64,000 nucleotides of DNA from Dastarcus helophoroides (lineage: Eukaryota > Arthropoda > Insecta > Coleoptera > Bothrideridae): positions 15,422,857-15,486,856 of the forward strand of contig CM053331.1 of the NCBI GenBank assembly GCA_028583605.1, read 5' to 3'. This document shows positions 33,907 to 46,150 of the stretch, piece by piece (position 1 is the stretch's first letter; each line of letters starts with the position of its first letter). The translations under genes were made by a program, and so were the position numbers. The notes under the pieces were generated by a model. That model had not been told where the DNA came from and searched no databases. It was given only the letters and a program-made list of their open reading frames with translations.

Positions 33907-35342
33907 ACAACATTTTATTTTGATATCTTTTTAAGCTTAGAAGCTATCTTCCGTGCACACACTAGTGGCGGACCTTGTATTTTCAAAAAATGTGAAAAAT
34001 CTATCCCTAAGATAATTGGCCTAACCAAAGTTAAAAGTAAACAAAAAATAAAAAAATAATTATTTTTTAAATGATACAACTTTTTTAATTTACTGATTCT
34101 GAGTTGGAAATATATACAGTACGACCAATTTGTTTCTGACTCACCCTGTACAGTCTTTATTTATAATGCGATCGGAACCGAATTCATTTTAAATTTTATA
34201 ACTGTATTTCTGCAAACATTGTCTAGCCGAGTCTCGGACTCCGATGTTTGTTAGCTTTGGCTAACGTCTCAGCCACAATTTATATCGTCGTCTGGGAATC
34301 TTTTGCTATTACTACTAAATAATAATGTACCATTTCTCAGTGCTTATCAAGAAAATACATTTTCTCTGACGGCCAGTAGAATTTCCATATAATTAGTGGA
34401 GAAAATAACTTTCTTAGGTGTAAACAATCATTATATACTGTTAATATAAAGAAACATGATTCTTATTTAAATACTCCACATTGTTGTTTTGTAGGTTCAA
34501 TATACACATGATCCTCATTCCTCCAAAAATCCTTCTCTAACTTAAAAGGTTTTTAAAATATAGAAAGTCAAAATGTTTCATAGTTTACAGATCTCATGAA
34601 TTATTTAGTATAATTTAATACAAAATTAAAAGTGGTAATAAAGACAAGTATAAAATTTATCAAGCAATGTAAGAGCTTTCGCCTTTATATGGTGCAGATT
34701 ATTTTACCACTGAAATACATTATAATATAACTGATATTATAGATATGTGATCACATCTGACAGGCACCAAAAATACGCGCTAAAAGTTTCCGTTAAAAAA
34801 ACTGAAAGGTTGAACAAACAACTTATGGGGCAGATTGAAAGGTCCCGCATAAGAATAGGGCACGTGGATATAAGATCCACACAAGGGAGGCACAGACGTA
34901 CCCTTAAGGATATCTTATTATGTTATTGTGCACCTTTTAAGTTATTTGTGATGAAAAACGTTACAGTCGGAAATGCTCGTATTATGTCGGTTTATCTTAA
35001 TCGCATCTATACACCCTCATCACATTCAATAGAAATTATGAAATCCGAATAGTGGTTCGATGGAAACTTAATGCTGAAATTTCTTTTACAGTCAAAATAA
35101 GTTTTCTCAAAATTTGTTTGAAATGCAGTGGTGAGTCATCAAGAGTGCTCATCTATTTTTCGGCCATATAAAGTTCATTGCATGAAAAACTTCATATGAA
35201 CATTAAATTGCACATGGTGTCTTAGAAATCGGACATATTCGTTTACATACAGGTGATTTACAAAACATCAATATTTTTTTTTATTAAAACACGTATTCTT
35301 TTCATGCCAAGGAATAGCGGGTTTAAATAGCTTTTTAAAAAT
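33907..35342. other. no gene recognised
   Basis: The plus frame 34747-35052 is long for this region and basic, but contains no motif I recognise. A lone ACCCTGTACAG near 34143 may be the end of another element. Nothing else is seen. Confidence 0.35.
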
Positions 35343-37410
35343 ATACAGGGTGTCCACCTAGTGCGGAATAGTAAGATATCTTAGTGGTGAATGAAGTTAC
35401 AGAAAATGTTAGAAAGCAATTCGTTTCCTTTTCCAAATCTATACAAAATTAAAATATGACGGAGTATACAGGCTGTTTAATTTTCCCTGTACAGGGACTA
35501 ACATCATTTATTTAAATTGCAACCTGTATTTTTTATTTGATTCTCTATTTCTTTATGAAAAATAAAGGGTACCTCTAAATTTTTTTTTGAATATTTAACA
35601 TTTTTTGAGTTATTCAGATGTTTATGCAAAAAAAGGCAATTTACCACGCAGTATAGAAAAATCTATTACGGTTACAGCATACATCATGGATAAATGAGTT
35701 TTTCAGAAATTATTCACAAATAGCTGCCTAATAAAATCCTTGATTTAGATTTTTAAAATGTTATATAGGATGCTCAAAAAATTAATTCTAATTTAGAAAA
35801 TTTTAAATGGCCAAAACTAGCTTATTTTAAATGAAACACCCCTTATTTTTTCATATTTGAATTTTGCAGTCAATTATCTACAACTTTTGTTAAATACTTC
35901 CTATGCCAAAAATAACTGGCACTCGAGATATTCTCACTTTTGTTAATCAAACGGTAAAATTTATCCAAAGAAATTTTGACAAAGGAGGCTTTATACAGAA
36001 ATGGAATTTTAGTCTCCTCCAAAAACACTTGACTTATTAGGCCTAGATTTATTTTTGTTAAAGTTTATCAATGATTATAAAACTATATTATCAGACTATA
36101 AAAAAAAACCAAGAGATATTGAAAATGTGTGAAAATTAAAATCAGAAACGATCTTAGACAATGATCATAAATGTCTTTAGATTATTGTGAAATAGGAATC
36201 AAAAATGCAAGGAAAAAAACAAAGACATTTTAAACATCTTTTATAATGCTACTTTTTTACATTTTATGGGGGCCGTTAAAGATTCTGTCACCAGAATTAA
36301 AATGCTTTGTAACTTCCACAGGTTTATTCGAGTCTCAGTCAGCATGCTGCTTTAATTTTTCTTTTTGTGATGCATATAAAATTTATAACATTATACTTAA
36401 AAATCTATATCGAAAATTTAAATTACTTATCACAAGAAACTAGAGTCTTTTTTTGTTAGGTATTTAAATACACCTACTAAAAGGTATACATACACGTAGA
36501 TAAATTAACTTTAATTTCTTCATTTGCTTCAATGTTGTGTCACTCCTTCACTGAAGCAATTTTTTCATAAAATATTTCTTTTGATATTTATGATAATATT
36601 ATTATCTTCAATTATTTATCTATTATCTGGAAGGCTATTTTTCGTTTTTGCATATAATAAGCAAAGATTTTATGGAAAATACTGTTCTTCTGCGGATAGT
36701 GCACTTATAATATTCTGATTATGATATTTTTGTTTAGAGTCAATGAAAATAAACTTTATAACAATGATTATCCAAAAGTTTTTATTTGATATTTGGCAAT
36801 TAAGACAAGTCACAATTTAATATAATTTTTGGGCAACCCCTGCTTATCCAAATTTTAGTTGCAGTTGATGAATTTTATCGTCTAATCAAGAAAAGTAACA
36901 ATATCTCGATAACCAGTAATTTCTGCCATAAGGAGCATTTAATAAAAGTCGTAGATAATTAAAAGACCAATTTAACCACAAAAAAAAAGGGGTGTTCTAT
37001 TTAAAATAAGTGAGGTTTGTCCATTCAAAGTTCTCTAAAAGCGATTTTTTTTTATCACCCTGTATAATATTTTAAAAACCTAAACAGAGGATTATATTAG
37101 GCAGCTCTTTGAATATAACCTTAAAAAATGATTTGTTCATGATGTATGTTGTATCCGTAATACATTTTTTATACGACACTGTAAATTGCCTTTTTTGCAC
37201 AAACATCTGAATAACTCAAAAAATGTTGGATATTCGAAAACAAATTTTTAAAGCAACCCTTTATTTTTAATCAGGAAGCAAAAATCAAAATAAAAATATA
37301 GGTTGTAATTTAAAAAAAAATGAAGTTGGTGCCTGTACAAGGAAAAACAAACACCCTGAGATACACTACTGAGATATCTTTCTATTCCGCACTAGGTGGA
37401 CAGCCTGTAT
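35343..37410. mobile_element. long foldback element (arms about 560-630 bp)
   Basis: The outermost bases ATACAGGGTGTCCACCTAG then TGCGGAATAG (left) and their inverted match ending at 37410 start arms that remain alignable to about 35970 and from about 36850. ATTTTTTGAGTTATTCAGATG, GCAATTTAC, ATTACGG, ACATACATCATG, AGCTGCCTAAT and AATTATCTAC are shared. TA flanks are possible on both sides. The centre (35970-36850) is AT-rich; its frames 36246-36443 and 36524-36718 resemble nothing known. This is the longest inverted pair in the window. Confidence 0.75.
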
Positions 37411-37534
37411 GGTATACTTGATATTAATTTTGAATGGGTATTTAATTATAGCTTTTTATCTGTGAAAATTTGAAACTGGACTGCTGGACCATATTATATA
37501 AAAATAGCTAGAGTGCGGAATAAATACGTGAGTT

Positions 37535-37583
37535 ATTTCTTTCTTTCCTCCTTTCTTTCCTTCTTTCTTTCCTTCTTTCTTTT
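37535..37583 (+). repeat. CTTT/CCTT microsatellite
   Basis: An almost pure tract of TTTC and TTCC tetramers, about 49 bp. Confidence 0.9.
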
Positions 37584-39039
37584 GTAGCACACTAGCCGCC
37601 CCTGTAAAAAAGAAAACATGTAAATATTTTGACCGATTTAATAGTTTATAATCAAATAATCGTTCAAGATAGATAGCACTTAATTATATTTTTTAAAAGC
37701 TCGCTTTTCTTTAGCGGAAAAAAATACTTTTTCCATTAGAAAAAATTGATGCTTTGTGGTACTGGCAAATGAATAACCCTATATCTTAACAAATATGTCC
37801 GATTTAAAGACTACCACTAATTGAATGGCTTTATGTAGTGTTTACATGAAATCGACTTTCTAATGCGGAAAAATGGATGCGCACTCCTAGAGACTCGCAC
37901 TACATACAATTCAAAATGTGGAGAACTGCTACAATTGTGATAATTGGACTTAACATAATTGAGTTATGAAGATTCATTTACTAGAAAGATGTTTTGTGTC
38001 CTTGTAGGAAATCTACAATATATTTTTTAGTAAAGTTACAGCAAATATAATTTTTTATTCTTCTTTTAAATTAGAATTTTTATTTGGATTTGCAACTTTA
38101 CACACGCATTTTTCCCTGAATAGTTTAAAATTAAAAAATGTAACTTTTTTTGGCGGATTCCGATTTTTAGTTTTGAAAATTTAGATTTTAATTCTTTAAT
38201 TTTAAGCACCATAGGGAATTTTTTAAACAAATTACAAATATTTTTCCAAAATTTTGATTATTTTCTTTAAATTAACTATAGCCCTATATCTTTTGTTTGA
38301 CTATAAAGGGCTCGAGCCAGGTATGTTGTTGCCCATTATTAAACACCGGATAAAATACATATACCTACTTTTAAATGAAATGTTATTTTTTTTTTGTAAG
38401 CATATTTTTTTTTATAATTATTACCTACTTTTTAATAGAAGAATAGTGACGTTATCCACATTTCTTTTAAGTGGCACTGTATACATGTTTTGCATGGTTT
38501 AATATATATTTGATTGTCTTTCCAACCACATAAATTCTGTACGACTTTGACTAAAAATTTTTAAAAATAAATAAAAAAAATAAAAACATTCGGTATTTGA
38601 CAGTGATTTATGGCAGTAGCTTTCTCATTATTAAAATTTTACTATTGTTACCCAGTAACGTACTGGTGAGTGCTATATGAACAGCAAAACATAGAACTAA
38701 AGCCAAAGGCAGGAAGCTTTTTATTTTGTTGTGAAAAATTCTTTTTATAAAGGCATACCAAATTTATATGGTTGTAAAGAGAATAAAAAATTCTTCCAAA
38801 ACCTGTAAAAATCTATATAATGACAATGACATTAAAAAATAGAGATAACGCCATTATTCATCTACGGTGCGACGAAAAAAAAAAAATGTGGGTGAGAATG
38901 AAACAATTTAAAATTGAATTTTGTTTATTTTGAAACATATACTTTACAAGGTGTATAAAAATAGATAACCGAGTTATAACTTGGGGGCTTTTTACTCAGA
39001 GAGGTAATACTTTAACTTCAATCTAGAAATAAAGTTACT
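37584..39039. other. no gene recognised
   Basis: AT-rich, with poly(T) and poly(A) runs. The frame 38254-38502 is hydrophobic and Phe/Tyr-rich as expected of such composition. Confidence 0.4.
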
Positions 39040-39640
39040 TACGAAATTTTGAATATACTTTCTTACAATTTAACTTTTCATTATTTTTTTTCCCAAATCT
39101 TCGCTTCTTAAGATTTTGATTTTGGTCAAAATTTTGAGTTCAGTCTGGAAATGTTGACATATTTCTTTAATTTTCCAGTACCAATAACCTATATCGACAA
39201 TAATTGCGAAATATCGACGAATTTTTCAAATTTTCAAGAAATTTTTGCGTATACATTTTGTTCCTTCAAAACTTCGATTTTCTCCAGAATTCCTACTTTC
39301 ACTTCAAATGTTTTATTAAATTTTCTTTCTTTCTAAAAACTTTGTTTTGACACCAAATTTTGTAACTTAATCCCAAACTTCAATTTTTTTTAGATATTTC
39401 GAGTGTAAACTCGAAGGCCGGTTTTTTTCCAAAGTTTCTGGTCTTAAAAAAACTAGATGTTTTCTTCTGATTTTAATTTTGTTGCTAAATGTCGACGAAA
39501 TACATGCTCAAGTTTAATAAAATACAAGTTTTCTAGGAAATTTGGAACATTTTCTCAAAGTTCATGCTTCAATTTTAACTTTTTTCTCAATGTCGAATAT
39601 TTTTTTGATAATTCGAAAAACTAAACTACCACTAATTAAC
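39040..39640 (-). repeat. degenerate AT-rich repeat block, T-rich on plus
   Basis: Same family as 14250-15200, reversed: GGTCAAAATTTTGAGTTC, CGACGAATTTTTCAAATTTTC and CCAAATTTTGTAAC occur in series. The frame 39151-39336 is compositional. Confidence 0.5.
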
Positions 39641-40945
39641 TAAACCAAACTAGCAAACAAAAGTGTAGCCTTATTCGAAATTTTGACTTTTTAGTGGAGT
39701 AAAAAGTCCAAATATGGGTCCTGCATTTAATATGGGGCCCCCATCAAATCATGTTAACTGAAGGCTGAAAATATTCGATACCACATTCATTTTCATTTGC
39801 ATTGTTAATAGTTTGTATTATAATTTGTATTTTTATAAATTTAAGTAATTTGTTAAGATAAGCTGAAAGTAAGATATTTGGTAGGATTAAAACTAAAATA
39901 TGGTTACGAATATTGACAAAAAAGGGTTTATTGTTTTTATTTTACTGAAATGCTCATAATAAACCTGTCAAAATAAATTTAAATATTTGTTTTCAAATAA
40001 TGCTGCGTTGCTAATATAGTTCCCTCAAAATAACATAATATGAATGAGTCCGTATTCTACAAATATTCAAGTTTTGTATCTATTTTGGACGACTTGCAAT
40101 GTAAGGTAGTGCGCTAAAAGTGTCATTAAAAGTTATTAGAAAAAATGGTTTTTACCAAAGCCCCGAAATTTAAAACGTCTGAAAAATTGATGTCGCCGTT
40201 TAATATATTGCCGCTACATTTTAAAACCGAACAAAAAATATTTTTTTAAATCCAATTCAAATTCGGATGAACGTTTAATTTAACATTTTGAATTACATAC
40301 CATTATTTTGTACGCTTTTATGGAAGCCCATATTTCAAACACTCTGACCACAACTTAACAAATAGCAACAGTATAGTTTTAATTTAATATTATTATTTTC
40401 TTTTATATTAAACAATTTTGATGTGAAACGATTATTTACAAGTCAATTTTTAGATTCCAACAACGTAAGCCGTTTAAGAAATATAGAAAAGACAAAATGT
40501 GGGCCCATATTCGGACCGTTTCTCTATTATATTGTCTGTAGTCCATATTACTATAATTTAGCTTGTTTTCAAAACTTCTATTATTACCTCTCATTTTCGG
40601 TTTTTACATAATTTCTTTATATCTATTTGTCTTTCTCTTAAGATTTTGACGCTTTTTAAATATTAACAAAATAATAAATTTTATTGAGATTTTTTGTTTC
40701 AAAAGCAGAATGAAATAAATTATCTACCTTTTCCTTTCAAGATCCAGACCAAATATATTTAGCATATGGTCTGATTAGCATCTCGAAAATTAAGTTTAAC
40801 ACTCATCAACTCTCCATGGTTCCTTCAGGTGCCTCAGTAAATTGTTTCCATTTATACAGACTGAAAAGTTTACTTGACAATTTTATTGCCTCCGGCCTAT
40901 TTCTTCTTTGTGATGCTGAAAAACATTTCAAAATAATTGAGTCGG
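39641..40945. other. no gene recognised
   Basis: AT-rich. The frame 40423-40611 resembles nothing known. Confidence 0.4.
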
Positions 40946-41111
40946 TGGGATTAAAAACAGTAGAAGTCCAAATGTTTGAATTTTAGGAAAAAGAAAACAT
41001 ATTTATTTTGTTTCTTATGCTTCCTACAGGTTTGGTATGTACAGAGTAGTTTTAAATTAAATTAAAATAATTAGATCGTGCATTCTTCTTATATTGACAA
41101 AAAACAAATTT
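40946..41111. repeat. isolated GGACTT-type end
   Basis: The reverse complement of 40946-40969 reads GGACTTCTACTGTTTTTAAT, the same kind of end as the element at 41112-41816. No partner end was found to its left. Confidence 0.3.
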
Positions 41112-41816
41112 GGACTTGTATTATTCTTAATCTCAATGTTTATAAATACTAGAATTTTGCGCGTTTGCAAAAAAAATCAAAGGATACGATGGTAAAACAT
41201 ATTTTATTGAACAAAAATAATCACATTTAGTTACCAACATCATCTTCATCCCCCAAATTAATGGCAGGCCAAGATATTATGTAATAGTAAAACTTTTACT
41301 CTTCTCTCTCTAAGTATGTAAATGTATTATTTTATTATCTGTTTTATATTATTCAATTTCTTCTTATTAATTGGTGCTAGTTCAGAATAGAGTAAAACGT
41401 GGAAATGTACGGACTTTGATTTTGTTTGAGTACAATTTAAAAGTATAAGTTTTAACTCCATCAATAAAGTTTAGAAATTTAACATAACCTGGAAATTAAG
41501 CATCATATATAAACTGTACGCATTTCAAAATTTTAACATTTTTATTTTATTTTATTGGAAACTATTCTACAGGTTTTTTTATAGATTGAAAGCCCCAATT
41601 TTTAAAATCAAATCAAAGTATCTCTATACAAAGTTAAAGTTATAGTAAATGGTCTTTCTGGAATTTTCAATCATTTCCTCATATTTTTCGCAAAAGTATT
41701 TACGGTTATATCTTCTGGTTAATTTTTTTGCAGCATGAAATACCACTAAAACAGCTGAGCCTGATCATAAATCATTTCAAAACGCCATATGTTGAGAATA
41801 AGAACAGTCCAAGTCC
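41112..41816. mobile_element. DNA element with GGACTTG ends
   Basis: Left GGACTTGTATTATTCTTAAT then CTCAATG faces, inverted, GGACTTGGACTGTTCTTATT then CTCAACA, giving imperfect inverted ends of about 27 bp across 705 bp. Two more copies of the same motif follow in direct orientation at 41818 and 41968. The first is separated from the right end by a single base, forming a near-perfect 38-bp palindrome. No transposase is visible. Confidence 0.5.
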
Positions 41817-42320
41817 AGGACTTGTACTCTTCTTACACTGGATTCGGGGCGACAAGCTGTGAGAACGGCATTAAGAAGGTGGTTTTAGTACTGTTCTAAT
41901 ACTACTAATTTGATTCAGCTTCGTATTTAAAATAAAATGGGTATGATAGATAAAAATGTCACATGTTGGACTTGTACTGTACTTAATCTCACGGATTCAA
42001 TTATAATATGAAAATATCAAGAAAAAATATTTTCAAAATCTGTTGGACATTATAATTAGCATATGTTAAGTACTACAAAATGCTTTAAAAAATTCTTCCA
42101 AGCATTTTTTTCTTAAGGGCAAAAATAAAAAGGTCATAACGCCTCAAAATTTCTCCCTATTTTGTTTTGTTTTCCTGAAAAATATTTTTATTATTAAATT
42201 AATTCTACCTAGAAAAGTTAAAATCTAAAAAGTTACACTTTTAAGGATTGTTGCGACTAATTAAGTGTTTGCATTTATGTAAATCTCTAATTGCAGATTT
42301 GTATAGAATATGGCAACATA
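41817..42320. other. spacer with two more GGACTTG motifs
   Basis: GGACTTGTACTCTTCTTACAC at 41818 and GGACTTGTACTGTACTTAAT at 41968 match the ends of the preceding element. The remainder, up to the mariner, is AT-rich with no gene. Confidence 0.4.
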
Positions 42321-43610
42321 CGAGGTATGTTCAAAAAGTAAGGTGGCTTTTCAAGTTTCGCGGGCAACGTACATTTGATTATCGATTTTTTATTGTTTTT
42401 GCGTTGGCACACATGTCCTGAGTTCACAGTTTTAAGTACATAGCATACTTAGTTTGTTTTTGACAGATAAAAAGGTTAGACGCATTTTGTTGTGCTGGGC
42501 GATTTTCTATTATTATAAAAAAATGGAGCAAAGAATTTGCATCAAATTTTGTGGGAAAATGGAATCAAGTGCTCTAGAATACTTGAAATGTTGACAGAGG
42601 CGTACGGTGAGTCTGCTCTAAGTAAAAAAAAATGTTTATAAGTGGTACAAACTCTTCCAAGATGTTCGAGAAAAAGCCGACGACGAAACTCACTCTACAA
42701 CAGAAGACATCGTCAAAGCTGTGAAGAAAATTGTTTTTAAAAATCGTCGAATTACCATAAGAGAAGTTGCTAAGGATGTTAGCATATTAGTCGGCAATTT
42801 TTTCGGATATTTTGGGCATGAGACTTGTGTCAGCGAAGTTTGTTCTGAAACTTCTGAATCTTGATCAGAAGAACTGTCGCATGAACCTCGCTCAGGAGCT
42901 CTTGAATGACGTCAGTGATGATCCTGATTTGCTCAAAAGGGTCACAACTGGTGGCGAAGCATGGGTATATGGTTATGACGTCGAAACCAAATCCCAATCG
43001 TCCCAATACAAGCATCAAGGAGAGGCAAGACCAAAAAAGGCACTCAAAATTCGATCAAATGTCAAAGTTTTGCGTACTGTTTTTTTCGAAAACCATGGTG
43101 TAGTGCATCAAAAGTTTTTACCTCAAGGTCGTACGGTCAATAAGGAGTATTACCTTGAAGTTATGCGCCGTTTACGAGAAGCAATACGAGAAAAACGTCC
43201 GGAATTGTGGAAAAATAATTCATGGCTTTTGCATTACGATAATGCACCTGCTCATTCATCGTTGCTTGTAAGAGGCTTTTTGGCCCAAAAAATACGGCAA
43301 TCATGCCTCAGCCACCTTATTCGCCGGATTTGGTCCCCTTCGACTTTTTCTTGTTCCCAAAACTTAAAAGACCTATGAAAGGATGGAGATTTGCAACGAT
43401 TGATGAAATAAAAACTGCATCGCTAGAGGAACTCAAGGCTATACCAAAAAGTGCTTATGAGAAGTGCTTTGAAGATTGGAAAAAGCGTTGCCACAAGTTC
43501 ATTTTATCTGAGGGGGATTACTTTGAAGGGGACACTTTAAATGTTGATGAATAAATAAATATTTTTCCATAAAAATATATAGTCACCTTACTTTTTTAAA
43601 AGACCTGGCA
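42321..43610 (+). mobile_element. mariner transposon
   Basis: Ends of about 27 bp face each other: left CGAGGTATGTTCAAAAAGTA then AGGTGGC, right (reversed) CCAGGTCTTTTAAAAAAGTA then AGGTGAC, with TA on both outer sides (42319-42320 and 43611-43612). The length, about 1.29 kb, and a single transposase on the plus strand are standard for mariner. The reading frame is better preserved than in the other relics of the window, so it is among the younger insertions. Confidence 0.9.
42523..43554 (+). pseudogene. mariner transposase (DD34D), inactivated
   Basis: The start MEQRICIKFC at 42523 is followed by a frameshift. The helix-turn-helix part (FKNRRITIREVAKDVSI), SAKFVLKLLNLDQKNCRMNL, then LLNDVSDDPDLLKRV are clear in later frames. 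The first catalytic Asp is lost: the family TGDE-W motif reads TGGEAWVYGYD (codon 42953-42955 is GGC). The second is intact in LLHYDNAPAH (43238-43240), and the third in YSPDLVPFDFF (43342-43344), about 34 residues on, as expected for mariner. A frameshift near 43290 separates the last two. The C-terminus FEDWKKRCHKFILSEGDYFE is nearly complete to the stop at 43554. Frameshifts plus loss of one catalytic residue mean this copy cannot be active. Confidence 0.9.
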
Positions 43611-43623
43611 TATAGTAGAGGGC

Positions 43624-43986
43624 TTGAACAATACATTTCTACATTTCATTTGTCCTCCAATGTTACGACAAAACCTTCGCTTAATGGTATTGATCATTTT
43701 CAAAAGAGGCAAAACAGCCAAACATTTGCTTAAATTAGGGGACAACTCGCAAACAAGGGTGCTAAATACATGTATTGACCACTGGTCATCAAAAAATCAA
43801 GCGAGAAACGACTTAAAATTCTCGATGAATAAGGAACAAGATTTAATCTTAACATTGCTTAGTGGGCCTACCAAATTTTCAGATCGTAGTTGTAGAAACC
43901 GTGAAGTTTATTGTACTTGGACAGTTGGATTTCTTAACAAAGGTATCGGCATCTTGCACTGCTCTTTTCTAAGACCCCGAAGGTAG
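43624..43986 (+). pseudogene. possible Tc1-like transposase N-terminal remnant
   Basis: The frame reads FKRGKTAKHLLKLGDNSQT, reminiscent of the first helix-turn-helix of Tc1-like transposases (hydrophobic start, then RGKTA). In another frame KSSEKRLKILDE (43794-43829) resembles the GRP-K-LDE linker between the two helix-turn-helices. No catalytic motif follows. Unless profile searching confirms it, this could be chance. Confidence 0.25.
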
Positions 43987-44499
43987 TCGGATGTATTGTA
44001 TAGTTTCAAAGAATAAGGGCACGCGCGCCAACAAGATAAAAATAATTTATTGACGTATGAAACATATGTTCCGTGAATGGATAGTTGGGATTCTGGTTGA
44101 TATGTCATTGTCCTTTACTTGTGGATTCCAAACCACACTGTTAGAAATTATAATTTTATTTTTAAGTAAATGTCTTAAACTCTACACTGAAATAATTTTA
44201 CAAATTAAATATACAGATACCCTCATGTGTAAATAAAAATTAATAACTTTGGCGAACTCTTCCTGCGTTTTTATATACAATGAGTAAAAATAGAAATCTC
44301 TTAATTTTTTAACATTCCTTCGTCAGATAGAATTTGATTTTTAACAACGTATCTTTCTTCTTAATGGTGGCCACTATTTCGAATTATACAACTTTAACAT
44401 TTACCCTTTGTCTTTAAAATTAAAAAAAAATAGAGCAATGGTTAAGATAATGCCAAGAATGTTTTTTTGATATTCAAGAGGGGCACTAAATTTCCAGCC
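43987..44499. other. no gene recognised
   Basis: AT-rich. Minus frame 43908-44108 resembles nothing known. Confidence 0.4.
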
Positions 44500-45030
44500 C
44501 CTATACTGCTTTTTTTCTAATATTTTTCTTAAACTTTATTATTTAAAACTTGACTTTGAATTCCAAAATTTAGAAAAAGGCAGAAGAGGAAAGTCGCGGC
44601 TTTCGAAAGAGCCTTTAACTTTATTAAATTTTTTTACAAATATTTATTTTTTTCCAGAATTTATACATATTTTTACAAATGTTAAGGACTAAGTTCCCAA
44701 ACTAAATTTGTTCTTTCTTCTTAAAATATTGAAGTATAAATACAAAGCAATAATTTTGTAAGAAAGTAAAATTTCAAAATTAAGAAGGATATTCTGAGAT
44801 GAAGTAAAATATTTCGAGTAAAATTTTATATTTCCCAGAAAAAAAAGGTAATTTTTTCTCAAAATTGAAACTTTCATCTGGAAGCAATATCAAATTTAAT
44901 TGTAGTTTTATGTTTATCAGGGATAATTTGAATTTATATTCTCGAAATTCGATGCAAGAATCGAAATTTTTGAAGAAGAAAAAATTGTAACCTTTAAGGA
45001 TAAATTGGAAATGTGAAAAAGTCGACATTG
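44500..45030 (+). repeat. degenerate AT-rich repeat block, mixed
   Basis: Series of units such as AAAATTTCAAAATTAAG, ATTCTCGAAATTCG and GAAATTTTTGAAGAAG. Same family as 14250-15200. Minus frames 44689-44877 and 44780-45028 are compositional. Confidence 0.45.
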
Positions 45031-45321
45031 TAGCAAATATGCAATAAGGTAAAAGCGCCGATAATGGGCACTTCTCCGGTAGAGGGCACTTTCAACTTTA
45101 AGAGAGGCGTATATTGCAATACTCCTCTGCACAACATTCAAACCAACGCGATTTTGTTCCATAAATCCCCTAGTTTCAAGGGGTTGAACTGCAATTTCCA
45201 TTCTGGATCAGATGAGTTTGAGCCTACTTGAAGAAAAAAAAAATAATTTTTTCTAGCTCATTTATATTTATAATTTGCCTATTATTTATTTATTTATTTT
45301 TAATTTGAACAAAAAGAAATA
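45031..45321. other. spacer, nothing recognised
   Basis: Minus frame 44917-45201 overlaps this stretch and resembles nothing known. Confidence 0.35.
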
Positions 45322-45540
45322 CAGAGTGATTTAAAATTCAATGTACATTATTGTGTGTACATATTTTAAAAGCGTATTTTTGGGGTCAAAATAAAACTTT
45401 TTTTTTATAAACATGTGTCATAAAATGACCCCCTCCGGGTAAACGTAATGGTGTCCGACAGTCTATATGTAGAAGAATAAATAGTTGTATAGCAGGGGTC
45501 CCCCTCTGCTATACAACTATTCATTTCAATATTTGTCATG
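45322..45540 (+). mobile_element. end of family E element with internal hairpin
   Basis: CAGAGTGATTTAAAATTCAAT, then AAGCGTATTTTTGGGGTCAAA and GACCCCCTCCGGG match the end of the element at 58224-58920. About 15 bases downstream of a TCCGACAGTC segment, ATAGTTGTATAGCAGGGG and CCCTCTGCTATACAACTAT (45480-45525) form a near-perfect hairpin. No second end was found, so the copy is truncated. Confidence 0.5.
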
Positions 45541-45959
45541 AAAAAACATAGGTTGCAAAAAATTATTTTTTCTCAACTGCATGAGAGTTTTTTGGTAAAT
45601 ATTAGGTTTTTGAGTGTGCTGAAGTCAGTCCATTTTTTTTCATCAGGTACAGTTTTTTATGCAAAATGTTTGTCTAAAATGGGCTAAAAATATTTCTTAG
45701 AATGAGATATGTACTTATCATTTTTTTTCTTTTATTGATATTACTCCAAACCCGTTTCAGTTTTCCATTTATTGTTTTCCGTTTGACCATCCACAGGTTA
45801 CCAAACATATCGACATGCCATTTTCCTCGGAAACTTATGGCTCTCGATATCACGCACATTTTGGTGAAATCTTTCACTTTTCTCATCACTGAATGCTTTC
45901 AACTTTTTGTGAAAATAGTCCTTTGATTTAAAAAAAATAAGTCAGTATAAATCCCATCT
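45541..45959. other. no gene recognised
   Basis: Overlapping frames on both strands (45674-45889 minus, 45702-45926 plus) resemble nothing known. Confidence 0.35.
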
Positions 45960-46150
45960 TTCAAAAAGTTCTGGCAGAAATCTGGTAATAATGTCGAAAT
46001 TTTGAAAAAGTCAATACTTTTAAATATGTAGAAATTTTAAAATAAATAAATATTCTAAAAAATAGAAATTTAAATAAGAACTAAACTATAGTTTTTTAGA
46101 AAATCCAACCCTATTCAAAAAGCTACATTTTCAAGAAACGTCCAAATTTT
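45960..46150 (+). repeat. degenerate AT-rich repeat block, short
   Basis: TGTCGAAATTTTGAAAAAGTC and following units match the core of the family at 14250-15200. Confidence 0.5.

Noticed and set aside
34747..35052. Basic 101-codon ORF as a host gene
   Set aside because: No recognisable domain, no promoter or splice support; length is possible by chance in 64 kb.
37535..37583. Short tandem tract as a CRISPR-like or functional array
   Set aside because: Simple tetranucleotide microsatellite; no spacers. No CRISPR array exists in the window.
43987..44160. Continuation of a Tc1 catalytic domain after 43986
   Set aside because: No DDE motif in any frame on the plus strand.
45674..45926. Overlapping sense/antisense ORFs as a gene
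   Set aside because: Neither frame resembles a known family; mutual openness is expected for complementary low-stop AT sequence.
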